From NCBI GenBank assembly GCA_036505635.1, contig DASXTC010000008.1, forward strand, positions 56,819-120,818: 64,000 nt of DNA, read 5' to 3'. How positions within the stretch are numbered: position 1 is the stretch's first letter; each line of letters starts with the position of its first letter. The position numbers and the translations under genes are program-made. Positions 1 to 9,400 of the stretch are shown here, one piece after another. The notes beneath the pieces were generated by a model that worked only from the letters and a program-made list of their open reading frames with translations, searched no databases and was not told where the DNA came from. This DNA is from DASXTC01 sp036505635 (lineage in GTDB: Bacteria; Acidobacteriota; Polarisedimenticolia; JACPZX01; DASXTC01).

Positions 1-368
1 AGGTCCTTGAGATGCTCGGCGCCGTGGGGCGAGATGTCGGCCAGCAGGATCGCCGTGGCCGAGGCGACGGCGTAGGTCAAGCCGATGATCGCCTCCTGGG
101 GGACCCGCTCTGTCCGCGTGCGTGTGAGCGCGAAGATCGCCGCGGCGATCACGGCGAAGGCAAGCGAGAACCAGTAGGCTCGTTCGGAGCGAGGGTCGGC
201 GCCGAGAAGGAATGCCACGGTCGCTCCCAACGCCGCGATCTGCGCCAGCGCGATGTCCACGAAGATCACCTTGCGGCTCAGCACGTGGATGCCGAGGTAG
301 GCGTGGATCCCCGTCAGGATCAGGCAGGCCAGGAAGGGGAGCGCAAGGACGGAGAACTGCTCCGACAT
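1..368 (-). CDS. Metal (Zn/Mn) ABC transporter permease, ABC-3 family, partial
   Basis: This is the N-terminal part of an inner-membrane permease, cut by the left edge of the window; 122 codons are visible. The translation starts MSEQFSVLALPFLACLIL and shows several hydrophobic segments, with the stretch HVLSRKVIFVDIALAQIAALG typical of ZnuB/MntB/TroC-type permeases (VFVDIALAQ... is a family hallmark). The ATG lies 6 bp past the stop of the binding-protein gene, and a GGAGGG Shine-Dalgarno sits inside the end of that gene, so the two are co-transcribed. It would move Zn2+ or Mn2+ across the inner membrane with the binding protein upstream. The ATPase is not visible and may lie beyond the edge. 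Metal specificity cannot be read from this fragment. Confidence 0.85.
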   Translation of the reverse strand, partial: MSEQFSVLALPFLACLILTGIHAYLGIHVLSRKVIFVDIALAQIAALGATVAFLLGADPRSERAYWFSLAFAVIAAAIFALTRTRTERVPQEAIIGLTYAVASATAILLADISPHGAEHLKD

Positions 369-374
369 GGGACG

Positions 375-1430
375 TCACCCTCCCGCGGCCACGGCTGCGA
401 TCTGCGTTGTGAGCAGATCGAACAGCTTGAAGTAGTCGGTCGCCTCCGGAGCGCCGCCCACCTCCAGCGGCAACGTCAGCACGGGCAGTCTTGACTTCTC
501 CGCCAGAAGATCGGTGGACCTGTGTTCGACATAGGGTCGCGTGATGATCATCTTCACGTCGCCACGCCCCAGACGCTCCGTAATCTCGACGAGATGCTTG
601 GCCGAAGGAGGTATCCCCGGCTTCGGCTCGACGAACTCCACCACGTCCAGACCGAACCGCCGGGCGAAGTAGGAGTAGTCCTTGTGGTAGGTGATCACCT
701 TGACGCCGGCGTAGGGGCGCAGCCGGCCCATCCAGCCTCCCAGGCGGGACGCGAGCGGCGCGCCGTCCACCATGGTGGTCTTGAGGTACGAGTCGAGCTC
801 GCCGGTGAGGGCCAGCCCCGCGAGCTTGGAGCCGCCCACCAGGTCGTTCAGCTCGGGGCCGAAGATCGCGGCGTGGAGACGCTTCACGAAGTCCGCCCTG
901 CGCTTCTCGTATTCCTGGGCGCCGGCGGGATCCTTCCGGGCGAGCGCCTCGGCTATCTCCGCCGCGACGATCTCGGCGTTGAGTGGATCGGTGAGGTAGT
1001 GCGGATTGCCGTACGGGTGCACGTCGCCAGCGGCGCGGGTCAGGGGACCACTGGGCGCCTCCATCACCCCGATGCGCGCGGAGCAATCGATATGGTCCTG
1101 AGCGCCGGGCAGGATCCGCGCGTTGCGCGCTCCCTGCGTCAGGGGCGGGACCCACCCGATCTCGAGATCGAGACCGTTGACCAGAAGCAGGTCGGCCGAA
1201 CGCAGCCTGACCATGTAGCTGGGCTTCGGATCCACGAAGTGGGCGTCCTGGAGGCCGGTGGCGATCGACATGGCATCCACGCGTTCGCCGCCGACCTCCC
1301 TGGCGATGGAGGCGAGGTTCGGCAGCGTGGCCACCACGTTGACTTTCTTCGGCGGAGCCGCGCCCACGAGGAGCGATCCACCGGTGGAGGCTGTCAGGAT
1401 CAGGATCAACAGTGATCGAAGGGTTCTCAT
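375..1430 (-). CDS. Metal ABC transporter substrate-binding protein, ZnuA-like
   Basis: A 351-residue periplasmic solute-binding protein of the ZnuA/TroA (cluster A-I) family. The start MRTLRSLLILIL gives a clear signal peptide and has GAGGAGG about 7 bp upstream; a longer reading from further upstream would remove the signal peptide. After the leader comes VNVVATLPNLASIAREVGG, the usual first strand and helix. Likely metal-ligand histidines occur in LQDAHFVDPKP, in the DVHPYGNPHYLTDP segment and in VITYHKDYSYF, and an acidic ligand in the last third. It sits between the permease downstream and a porin upstream, forming one metal-uptake unit. It lacks the long His-rich loop of some ZnuA proteins, so Mn rather than Zn cannot be excluded. 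Confidence 0.87.
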   Translation of the reverse strand: MRTLRSLLILILTASTGGSLLVGAAPPKKVNVVATLPNLASIAREVGGERVDAMSIATGLQDAHFVDPKPSYMVRLRSADLLLVNGLDLEIGWVPPLTQGARNARILPGAQDHIDCSARIGVMEAPSGPLTRAAGDVHPYGNPHYLTDPLNAEIVAAEIAEALARKDPAGAQEYEKRRADFVKRLHAAIFGPELNDLVGGSKLAGLALTGELDSYLKTTMVDGAPLASRLGGWMGRLRPYAGVKVITYHKDYSYFARRFGLDVVEFVEPKPGIPPSAKHLVEITERLGRGDVKMIITRPYVEHRSTDLLAEKSRLPVLTLPLEVGGAPEATDYFKLFDLLTTQIAAVAAGG

Positions 1431-1444
1431 GATATCCCGCCTCC

Positions 1445-2818
1445 TCAGTACTTGTGGGCCGCGTGGGCGCCGATGACCGGAATCCACTCGATGAAAACCT
1501 CGTTGTCGCTCTGAATGCCGTCGAATCTGAAGGCCGCCGCGTCGTTACGCCCCGTGTGCTTGAACTGGATCCGGAACTCTTCGAACTCGGTGGGCTGAAT
1601 CCGCAGCACGGCCGAGGCGGCTCGTTCGCGGGCGCTGTCGTCGTCCGGGAACTCCGAATCATCGTAGCGCAGCCCGGCCCGCCATCGCTTCGCGAACTGA
1701 TACTCGGCGTACAGATAGCCGCCGAAGCTGTTGACCGTGTCGCGCGTCAGGAAGCCGCCCGGTTGCAGCGATTCGACGCGGCGTCTCGAGGCGATACCCT
1801 CGGCCTGCAGGGTCACGGATCTGTAGACGTTGAACTGGACGGGCTTCCACTTGTAGGTGAGATCGACCCCGAAGAGATTGGCCGCGAGCCGGTCCGACGG
1901 CACGACGGTGCCGGTGAGACCCGCGTCGTCGATGGCCTGCGTCAGGGCCTCCGAAGGGCCGCCCCTCCCCTTGGCCCATGTGCCACCGGTCTCGAAGGTG
2001 GCGTTCGAGGTCAGCGTGAAGACCGAGGAGACATGCTCGAGCAGCAGGAGATCGCGTCTCCGCGCGTTGAAGGACACATCGTTTCCGGTGCTCGCGATAT
2101 CCGTGACCGACTCGACGAACGCGGAGCCGGTGCCCGGAACCAGCCAACTCAACGACGCTCCATCGCCCGTGAGGCTCTCCTCGCCGAAGAAATTGGTGAG
2201 CGCGTTGGGGCGATCGACGGTGAAGAAGGCATGATTGTGAAGCAGGTTCCACTTGCCGAAGGCGTCCTTGAAGCGGCCCGCCTTCGCCTGCAGACCACCA
2301 GGCAGCGTCTGGAAGGTGACGTAGGCTTCCTCAACCTCCGCCTCCCCCTCGGCGCCGAACGCGATAAACATGTCGACGCGCGCGTAGGGGTCGACCACGG
2401 CCTGCAGGCCAATCTCCGCCTCGCTGAGACTGAATCCATCCCCATCGCGATTGTGGTTGAATGACCCGTTTCCGATCCCCTGAAAGACCGCGCTCATCGC
2501 AGGGTTGAACACCGTGCTGCCGCCGGCTCTCGAGACCGGAGCCGGGGGAGGCTGCGGCGCGGGGGGCGGGGCCGCGGGAACCTGTGCCACCGGCGTCGTG
2601 GTACCGGCCTGCGCGCGCGCCAGCGCGTCGACCTGGTCCTTGAGAGCGCGAAGCTGCGACTTGAGCTCCTCTATCTCCGCGCGCATCTGTGTCACGGATT
2701 CATCGGCGGCGCGCGGCGGCTCCTCCGCGGCGCGGCAGAGTCCGTGACCCGCCGCGAAGATGATCGAAGCGGCTGCAAATTTGAAGGCGTGGCTCTTCCA
2801 TGAATGGGCGATTGACAT
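1445..2818 (-). CDS. Outer-membrane porin-like beta-barrel with N-terminal coiled coil
   Basis: A 457-residue exported protein. Residues 1-30 form a signal peptide, followed by a short coiled coil (VTQMRAEIEELKSQLRALKD, then VDALARAQ), a Pro/Ala-rich linker, and a barrel-like region of alternating polar and aromatic strands, including DPYARVDMFIAFG and AKAGRFKDAFGKWN. The start at 2818 has AGGAG about 7 bp upstream. The layout resembles phosphate-selective-porin-like proteins that use the coiled coil to trimerise or reach peptidoglycan. Its stop is 14 bp from the ZnuA start, so it probably imports the metal (or its complex) across the outer membrane for that ABC transporter. The substrate is inferred from context only. 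Confidence 0.75.
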   Translation of the reverse strand: MSIAHSWKSHAFKFAAASIIFAAGHGLCRAAEEPPRAADESVTQMRAEIEELKSQLRALKDQVDALARAQAGTTTPVAQVPAAPPPAPQPPPAPVSRAGGSTVFNPAMSAVFQGIGNGSFNHNRDGDGFSLSEAEIGLQAVVDPYARVDMFIAFGAEGEAEVEEAYVTFQTLPGGLQAKAGRFKDAFGKWNLLHNHAFFTVDRPNALTNFFGEESLTGDGASLSWLVPGTGSAFVESVTDIASTGNDVSFNARRRDLLLLEHVSSVFTLTSNATFETGGTWAKGRGGPSEALTQAIDDAGLTGTVVPSDRLAANLFGVDLTYKWKPVQFNVYRSVTLQAEGIASRRRVESLQPGGFLTRDTVNSFGGYLYAEYQFAKRWRAGLRYDDSEFPDDDSARERAASAVLRIQPTEFEEFRIQFKHTGRNDAAAFRFDGIQSDNEVFIEWIPVIGAHAAHKY

Positions 2819-2903
2819 CGAGGTTCTCCTGAAATCGTATCGATGATTGGAGAAAGCGTTGTTGTCGGACGGCCGCTCGGGGGAGCGGCCCGGTCGAACG
2901 GTT

Positions 2904-3272
2904 TCAGGCTGAGGGAGGGGCCCTGAGAAGGACAGAATGTGCGAGCGGACTCGGCGGTACGCTGGGCCCCACGGCGATCCTCGCCACGGCGGGCCGGGGC
3001 TCCTGGGTCGGCAGGTCGCCGGTCTGGCAGGGACGCGCGACACCGCGTCCCCAGGAACAAAGGCGGCATTCGCCCGATTGCTTGAGACCGTCTTTGGACT
3101 CGGGGGCTGGAGCCGCCGGCGCCCGAAATCCTTCGGCGCCCGGCGTTGGGAGGACTCGCGACTGCGCGTCGTGCCGGTGAGGAGCTGTGGCGGCCGCGGC
3201 GAGGATGACGTAGCATGCCAGGACCGCTGTGGACAACAGCCGGCGGGGTTCGGCTCCGCGCACCTTCATCAT
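2904..3272 (-). CDS. Small secreted His/Cys-containing protein, unknown function
   Basis: A 122-residue ORF at the head of the metal-uptake unit. It begins with a signal-peptide-like segment (LLSTAVLACYVILAAAATA) followed at once by APHRHDAQ, and later has a CRLC motif and a further Cys (ARPCQT). The start has a G-rich stretch just upstream. His and Cys pairs after a leader are seen in small metal-related proteins such as the DUF2946 group, and the porin gene begins 85 bp downstream. Proline and alanine are abundant, and I cannot assign a family with certainty. It could be a periplasmic metal-binding helper or an unrelated secreted peptide. Confidence 0.5.
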   Translation of the reverse strand: MMKVRGAEPRRLLSTAVLACYVILAAAATAPHRHDAQSRVLPTPGAEGFRAPAAPAPESKDGLKQSGECRLCSWGRGVARPCQTGDLPTQEPRPAVARIAVGPSVPPSPLAHSVLLRAPPSA

Positions 3273-3324
3273 GGCCCCCGCATCTTAGTGACCGACCCCA
3301 GGAGTGTCAACCGAGGCCCGAATC

Positions 3325-3975
3325 ATGCTCATGCGCGCCATCCTGCTCTCATGGACCCTCCTGGTGCTCCCCGCCCAGGACGCCGATCCGCTCCTGGCGC
3401 TCCTCCAGCGCAAGCTCGACGGCCTCACGGCTCTCAAGGGACGTTTCATCCAGACTCTCGATACGCCGAGCCTGGGCCGGCCCCGGACGGAGGAGGGGAG
3501 GCTCGCGTTCAAGAAGCCGGCGTTGATGCGCTGGGACTACGAGAAGCCCGAGCCGAAGGTCGCGGTGGCCGACGGCCGCCATACATGGCTCTACACCCCC
3601 GCCGATCGCCAGGTGAAACGCGGCAGCGTGCGCGACCTGCAGGAGGAAGGGGCGGCCGCGCTCCTGCTGGCCGGCCGCATCAGCCTCGTCAAGGACTTCC
3701 GGTCGCGGCGTCCGTCCGCGGAGGAGTCGGGCCCACCGGGCGTGTCGGGAGGCGTCACCGTCGAGCTGACGCCGCTCAAGCCGAACCAGGAGTTCGCGAA
3801 GCTGATCCTCGTCATCGATCCGGTCCGCCTCCAGATCCGGTCCCTCACGGTCGCCGGAGCCGCGGGAGAGCGGATGGTCTTCGATCTGTTCGACCTCGAG
3901 GAGAATCCGGATCTGCCGGACGATCTCTTCCGGTTCGAGATTCCCGTGGGCGCGGAGGTCCTGGAGGACCGATGA
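3325..3975 (+). CDS. lolA: Outer-membrane lipoprotein carrier protein LolA
   Basis: A 216-residue periplasmic chaperone that accepts lipoproteins from LolCDE and hands them to the outer membrane. After a short signal peptide ending at PAQDA, the sequence follows the family pattern: LDGLTALKGRFIQT, then EGRLAFKKPALMRWDYEKPE, then a WLYTPADRQV strand and a closing FDLEENPDLPDDLFRFEIP. An ATG at 3325 has GAGG 8 bp upstream; a GTG at 3304 would give a longer form without such a site. It is divergent from the metal-uptake unit across about 50 bp, which must hold promoters for both. It implies a diderm envelope with Lol trafficking. Confidence 0.88.
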   Translation: MLMRAILLSWTLLVLPAQDADPLLALLQRKLDGLTALKGRFIQTLDTPSLGRPRTEEGRLAFKKPALMRWDYEKPEPKVAVADGRHTWLYTPADRQVKRGSVRDLQEEGAAALLLAGRISLVKDFRSRRPSAEESGPPGVSGGVTVELTPLKPNQEFAKLILVIDPVRLQIRSLTVAGAAGERMVFDLFDLEENPDLPDDLFRFEIPVGAEVLEDR

Positions 3976-4057
3976 ACGGGTGAAGCCTCACGATTGCCAC
4001 CTTTCCGGAGGCGGTGGTAACATGGCCGCCGTTTCATTCGTGATTCACGAGGCGCCA

Positions 4058-4549
4058 GTGGCCGAAGAGAGCTCCTTTGACATCATCAGCAGCATCGATC
4101 TGGCCGAGGTGGACAACGCGTTGAACCAGACGCGCAAGGAGGTCGCCACGCGCTTCGACCTCAAGGGAAGCCGATGCACGCTGGAGCGACAGGAACGGCA
4201 GATCGTTCTGACGGCCGAGGACAAGTTCAAGGCGCGCAGCGTGGATGAGATACTCCGGCAGAAGCTGGCGAAGCGCGGCGTGCCTCTGAAGGGAATGGTC
4301 TTCTCGGAGCCGGAACCGGCGGCGATGGGGCAGGCCCGCCAGACGATCGACATCCAGGACGGCATCCCCATGGAGAAGGCAAGGGAGATCGTAAAGACCA
4401 TCAAGGACCTCAAGCTGAAGGTCCAGGCCTCCATCCAGGGCAACCAGCTCAGGGTCCGAGGTCCCAAGAAGGACGACCTGCAATCGGTCATCCGAACGCT
4501 CAAGGAAAAAGACTTCGGCATCGACGTTCAGTTCACCAATTACCGCTGA
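4058..4549 (+). CDS. yajQ: YajQ family nucleotide-binding protein
   Basis: A 163-residue protein, the same length as E. coli YajQ. It opens with ESSFDIISSIDLAEVDNALN and shows the family signature TRFDLKGS, then KLAKRGVPLKG and a second ferredoxin-like repeat ending GIDVQFTNYR. YajQ proteins bind nucleotides, and in some bacteria cyclic di-GMP. I chose the GTG at 4058 because GAGG lies 5 bp upstream and the length fits the family. An in-frame ATG at 4022, also with a GGAGG, would add 12 residues. The gene follows lolA by 82 bp and is followed by a secreted protein gene. Confidence 0.87.
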   Translation: MAEESSFDIISSIDLAEVDNALNQTRKEVATRFDLKGSRCTLERQERQIVLTAEDKFKARSVDEILRQKLAKRGVPLKGMVFSEPEPAAMGQARQTIDIQDGIPMEKAREIVKTIKDLKLKVQASIQGNQLRVRGPKKDDLQSVIRTLKEKDFGIDVQFTNYR

Positions 4550-4558
4550 GGAGTCGAG

Positions 4559-5230
4559 ATGTCGCGACGGAACGCCGTGATCCCGGCTCTGGCCGTCCTC
4601 GCGGTGATCGCCACCGGCGCGGCTCCGAGAGCCCTCTCGCCCACCATCGCGAGGCGCATCGTGGTCCAGGGCCGAATCCTCGCCCCCTCGGGGGACGGGA
4701 TGGCGGGCTGGCCCGTGCAGGTCATCGCCACGCAGCGCTACCTCGAGCTGAACCGGCGCACGTCGGGGGGCGCGACGGCCACCCTGGCCCGCGCCGTCAC
4801 CGACTCGGGCGGCTACTATTCGATCGACATCCCGCGTGACCGCCACTACCAGTTCTGGTTCCTCAGATTCGTCGATCCGGCGCTTCTGGACACGGTCGAG
4901 TACCTTCCCCCGGAGGACCTTGAGATCACCGCGATGGTGCGGCGGGGGCGCGTGGCCGCGGTCGAGACCACGATACGGCAGCACCCGGAATGGCCAGAGG
5001 TCGCCCGCAGGGTCGCCGCGGCCGGCGGACCTGCGACCGAGAAGGGAAGGATCCTCAGGACGCTGGGCCTTCCCGAGAAGACGGTCGCGGTCGCACCGAC
5101 CGGCACCGGCGCCCGGGAGGAGTGGTGGTACTTCACCAAGGGCATCGTCTACACGTTTCGCGGCGCCGAGCCGGGTCTGGCTCGCCGCTTCGAGCCCGTG
5201 AAGCCGCCGCCAGCGGGGCCGGCCGGATGA
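4559..5230 (+). CDS. Secreted protein of unknown function, possible carboxypeptidase-regulatory-like fold
   Basis: A 223-residue exported protein. The first 22 residues look like a signal peptide (VIPALAVLAVIATGAAPRA). The region IVVQGRILAPSGDGMAGWPVQVI followed by TDSGGYYSIDIP matches the pattern of carboxypeptidase-regulatory/CNA-B-like beta sandwiches. The C-terminal part (TEKGRILRTLGLPEKTV, EEWWYFTKGIVYTFRG) resembles small lipoprotein-type 'outer membrane assembly-like' repeats but is not diagnostic. Its TGA overlaps the ATG of the polyprenyl synthase gene (ATGA), so the two are translationally coupled. No specific function can be given. Confidence 0.7.
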   Translation: MSRRNAVIPALAVLAVIATGAAPRALSPTIARRIVVQGRILAPSGDGMAGWPVQVIATQRYLELNRRTSGGATATLARAVTDSGGYYSIDIPRDRHYQFWFLRFVDPALLDTVEYLPPEDLEITAMVRRGRVAAVETTIRQHPEWPEVARRVAAAGGPATEKGRILRTLGLPEKTVAVAPTGTGAREEWWYFTKGIVYTFRGAEPGLARRFEPVKPPPAGPAG

Positions 5231-6300
5231 GCGCCGCGGGGATGGGAGGCGGAGCCCAGCCGGTGCGGTCGCGTGAGGTCACGCAGAGCGGCGCCCCGGG
5301 GCGTGGCGTCACGGCGGCCGACAAGGCGCGCCTCGTCGAGATCCTCGCCCTCGTCGGGGACGACCTGGTGAAGGTCGAGCGGGAGTTCGACCGCCACCTC
5401 GGCTCCGACATCGAGATCATCGAGACGGTTGGCCGATACATCGCCGAGGGAGGCGGCAAACGCATCCGGCCCGCGTTGTTCCTCCTCTGCTCCCGCCTGT
5501 GCGACTACAACGGCGACCGGCACATCCTCTTCGCCTCGGTCTTCGAGCTGATTCACACGGCGACCCTCGTGCATGACGACATCATCGACGGTGCCGAGAT
5601 GCGCCGCGGCCGTACCTCGGTCAACTCCCGGTGGGGCAGCCATCTGACGGTCCTGCTGGGCGACTACCTCTACCTGAAGTCGATGACCCTGGCCCTTACC
5701 GCCGACGACCTGCGCATCATCCGGATCCTTTGCGACATCACCCTCACGATGATCGAAGGCGAGCTGATCCAGGCCGACAGGAACGGCGCGATCGATCTGA
5801 CGGAGGCGGAGCACCTGGAGATCATTCGCCGCAAGACCGCCAAGCTCTTCTCAGGCTGCGGGCGCGTGGCGGCCGACCTCGCCCTCGTCCCCCCCGCGCA
5901 GGCTCGAGCCATCGAGGAATACGGGCTGAACCTGGGGATGTCCTACCAGCTCGTGGACGACCTGCTCGATTTCACGGCCACGGAGTCGGTCCTCGGCAAG
6001 CCGGTCGCGAGCGACCTCAGGGAAGGGCGACTGACGCTGCCACTGATCTACCTGATCGAAAAGGGAATGGCCGAGCACCGCCAGAAGATCGGCGCGGTGC
6101 TGCGCGACGGTGGCTTTGCCAGTGTGGCGCGCGAGGAGATCCTCGACATGGTCCAGCAGCACGGAACGCTCGACAGGACGCGGCGATTGGCGGTCTCCTA
6201 CAGCCGTAAGGCGGCGGCCGCACTCGACGCCTTCGGGCCTTCCCCCGTGCGCCAGGCGCTCAAGGACCTGGCCCGCTTCGTCACACTTCGGGATCACTGA
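5227..6300 (+). CDS. Polyprenyl diphosphate synthase (octaprenyl-type, IspB/HepT-like)
   Basis: A 357-residue trans-isoprenyl diphosphate synthase. It shows both aspartate-rich Mg-binding motifs: DDIID at residues 117-121 (with the preceding LVH) and DDLLD at about 244-248, plus GGKRIRPAL for the diphosphate and GKPVASDLREGRLTLPLIYL after the second motif. It elongates farnesyl or geranylgeranyl diphosphate to the side chain of respiratory quinones. An ATGA overlap couples it to the upstream secreted protein gene. Chain length cannot be set from motifs alone. A short inverted repeat (CCAAC-CT-GTTGG) follows the stop but lacks a T tract. Confidence 0.9.
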   Translation: MSAAGMGGGAQPVRSREVTQSGAPGRGVTAADKARLVEILALVGDDLVKVEREFDRHLGSDIEIIETVGRYIAEGGGKRIRPALFLLCSRLCDYNGDRHILFASVFELIHTATLVHDDIIDGAEMRRGRTSVNSRWGSHLTVLLGDYLYLKSMTLALTADDLRIIRILCDITLTMIEGELIQADRNGAIDLTEAEHLEIIRRKTAKLFSGCGRVAADLALVPPAQARAIEEYGLNLGMSYQLVDDLLDFTATESVLGKPVASDLREGRLTLPLIYLIEKGMAEHRQKIGAVLRDGGFASVAREEILDMVQQHGTLDRTRRLAVSYSRKAAAALDAFGPSPVRQALKDLARFVTLRDH

Positions 6301-6380
6301 GCCTCCCCTCCAACCTGTTGGGGCTCAAGCTTTACTTTAACGCCACTGGTTGGGCCATTCCGCTGGCGGGGCCCCCTCGC

Positions 6381-6391
6381 TGTGTTAAGAT
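6381..6391 (+). promoter_or_regulatory. Extended -10 promoter for smc
   Basis: TGTGTTAAGAT reads as an extended -10 (TG, one base, TAAGAT), embedded in CCTCGCTGTGTTA, a 13-base string repeated exactly in the dnaB/proline dehydrogenase intergenic region. No -35 hexamer is recognisable 15-19 bp upstream. The start codon of smc is 57 bp further on. The assignment rests on motif sharing and position. Confidence 0.5.
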
Positions 6392-6448
6392 ACCCCCGTC
6401 GCGAGGACCTGGCGGGACCGGGCAGGCCGCGACGGAGGCACCGGCGAG

Positions 6449-9400
6449 ATGCTTCGGCTCGAAAAGCTCGAACTGATCGGGTTCAAATCCTTCCTGTCGC
6501 GCACCGAATTCCTGTTCAACGAGCAGATCACCGCGGTCGTCGGCCCGAACGGGTGCGGCAAGAGCAACATCGCCGATGCGCTCAACTGGGTGATCGGGGA
6601 GCAGTCGGTCAAGTCGCTCCGCGGCGACCGCATGGAAGACGTCATCTTCAACGGCAGCGAAGGGCGGCGGCCCCTCGGCATGGCCGAGGTCTCGCTTCAT
6701 TTGAAGAACGGCGCCGACGACGGCACCCAGGAGCGTCTCGTCCTCACGCGCAGGCTCTTCCGATCCGGCGAGAGCGAGTACCTGATCAACGGCGAGCGTA
6801 CGCGGTTGCGGGACCTCCAGGAGGCGCTCGCGCGGATCAACGTCGGCTCCGGCCTCTGCGCGATCATCGAGCAGGGCAAGGTCGACGTGGCGCTCAACTC
6901 CCGCCCCAGGGAGCGGCGCATCCTCATCGAGGAGGCCGCCGGCATCGCGCTCTACAAATCGCGCAAGCGCCAGGCGGAGGCCAAGCTCGAGGCCACCGAG
7001 GCGAATCTGCTGCGGGTCAATGACATCGTCTCGGAGCTCGACCGTCAGATCGGATCCCTCAAGCGGCAGGCGGCCAAGGCGCGGCGTTACGCCCGCACCG
7101 TCGAGGAGATCACGCGCCACGAACGGATCCTCCTGTACCACGAGCACCGGCGTCTGGAATCCGGGCGGGTCGAGGTGGAGTCGCGTGAGTCGGCGGCGCG
7201 CGCCATGGAGAGCGAGGAAGCGGCCGGTCTGGCCCGGATCGACGCGGCGTTGGAGGGGGAGCGGCGCCTTCTCGAGGAACAGGATCGGATCTGGCAGGGC
7301 CGGCGCGACGAGCTGCACGCTCTGGACCGCGATCTGGATCGGCATGACCACGAGATCGGCACGGCCCGCGAGCAGGCGCTGCAGGCCGAGACGGCCGGGA
7401 GTGCGGCCCGCGAGCAGGCGGCCCTCCTGGCCGGGCGGCTGGAGGAGACGGCACGTCTGATCGATGCCCGGCGCGCGGACAGGGAGTCGCTGGAGCACGG
7501 CGTCGCCGCCGCGGCCACCGAGCGCGAGCGGCTCGAGACGGCGCGGAGGGACCTGGAGGACAGGATCGCGGGCATGGAACGTGGCATGACGGAGTTGCGC
7601 GCCGCGTTCCTGCAGTCGATCGACGCGCTCGGCGAGGCGCGCAACGAGCGGCGCCAGGTCGAGGAGTCCGAAGAGAGATTCTCCAGACAGTCGAGCGCGC
7701 TCGACCGCGAGGAGACGGTGGCGCGCGCGGATCTCGAGAGTCGATCCTGGAGTCGCGCCGGCGTGGAGGCGGATTTGAGCCGCGCTCGAGCCGCGATCGC
7801 GACGGCGGCCTCGGAGCTGGAATCGCATCGGGCCGAGTTGGCGCGTCTGGAGGAGACGCTCGGCCGCGAGGTCGCCCGACGCGTGGAGTCGCGGCACCGG
7901 CTCCACGGCTGCGAGGAACGCCTCAGGGCGATCTCGGAGATCGAGGCGACGACGATCGGCGCGCGCGAGCTACTCGACGGGCTGGCCGTCCATGAAGGGA
8001 TTCTCGCCGACGGGCTGAAAGCACCGGCTCACGTCGAGGCGGCGGCCGAGATCTACCTCGGAGCTTTTCTCGATGCCGCGCTGGTGGGCACTCAGGCGGC
8101 GGCGTGCGCCGCCCTCGCGTCGTTGAAAGGATCCGGCAAGGGCCGGGCTGCCTTCCTGCCCGTTCCAGCCGACGAGACCCAATCGACCATCCCGGCCGTC
8201 GGCATCCCCGAGGAGCTCCGGTCCGATCCCGCGTTCGTGGGTCGTCTGGGTGAGCTCATCGACGTGGACCCGGCCCGGCGGCGCGCCCTGGCGGCGGCGC
8301 TGGCCCGCGCGGTGGTCGTGACCGATCTGGAAGCCGCCACGAGGCTCAGGAGGCTGGGACCCTTTTTCGATTACGTGACGCTCGAGGGCGATGTGCTCCA
8401 CACGAGCGGCCTGATCGAGGGAGGGGCGAAGCGCCCGGAGGGGGCCGGCATCCTCACGAGGCGTCGCCTCAAGGCCGAGATCCTGCAGACGATCGAGACG
8501 AGCCGGTCCCACATCGCGTCGCTCGATCTGCTCATCTCGGGGCTCGAAGCGGAGCGGGCCGTCGCGGCGGCGGCCGTCGGCAGCCTGTCGGCGGGCCACG
8601 CCCTGCAGGAGAAGAGCCTGGTCGCGTTGAGCCTGACGCTGCAGAGCTCCCTCGACGAGGAATCGCGGGCGCGCAGCAGGCTGGATACCGTCGCTGCCGA
8701 GAAGGCGATGGCCGAGGAGGAGTCCGGAGCGCTGGCGATCCAGCTGGAGAGGCTGACGGCGCTGCAGGCTGACCTGGAGGTCGCCAGACGGACCCGCGAG
8801 GACGAGATCAACGCGTCTCAGGACGAGATCGCCGCCACACGCGCCACCTCCGCGGCCGCCTTCGAATCGGTCTCGGCCGTGCGGGCATCCCTCTCGGCGG
8901 CACGCGAGAGGCTCGAGGCCCTCGACGTGGAGCTGTCGCGGATGCTCGAGGCAGACCAGGACCTTCGCGATCGCGTCGCCCGCGAGACGGCGCTGCAGGC
9001 CGACCTGGAAGGCCGGCGGCGAGAGGCGAACGGCCGCGAGTCCGCCGCATTGGCGGCGATTCAGGACCTGACGGCGCGCCGGGCGGGTCTCGAGTCGGAG
9101 GTGCGCGAGGGGGAGGTGGACCTTTCGAGGCGGCGCCTCGAGTTCGACGCCCTGGGCCAGCGGGCGAGGATCGCCCGGGGGGCGTTGGAGGCGGCGCGCG
9201 CCGCGCGTGAGCAGGTGTCGCTCGAGAAGGAGAGGATTCACGCCGACATCAGGCATCTGACGGCGGGGGCCGCGGCCTCCGGTGGGGACGGCGCCGCCGC
9301 GCTCGAGGAGATCTTCGGGGCAATCACCGACGAGGAGAAAGCCCTCGCTCAGGACGCGGTCAGCGCGACGCTCGCGGAGCTCCGGGACCGGCGTGACCAG

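Noticed and set aside
3301..3316. GGAGTGTCAACCGAGG resembles the element end
   Set aside because: Only GGAGTGT matches; the rest diverges and there is no inverted partner.
6479..6491. GGGTTCAAATCC resembles a tRNA T-arm
   Set aside because: It is the smc codons for GFKSF at the N-terminus; no acceptor stem or anticodon arm surrounds it.
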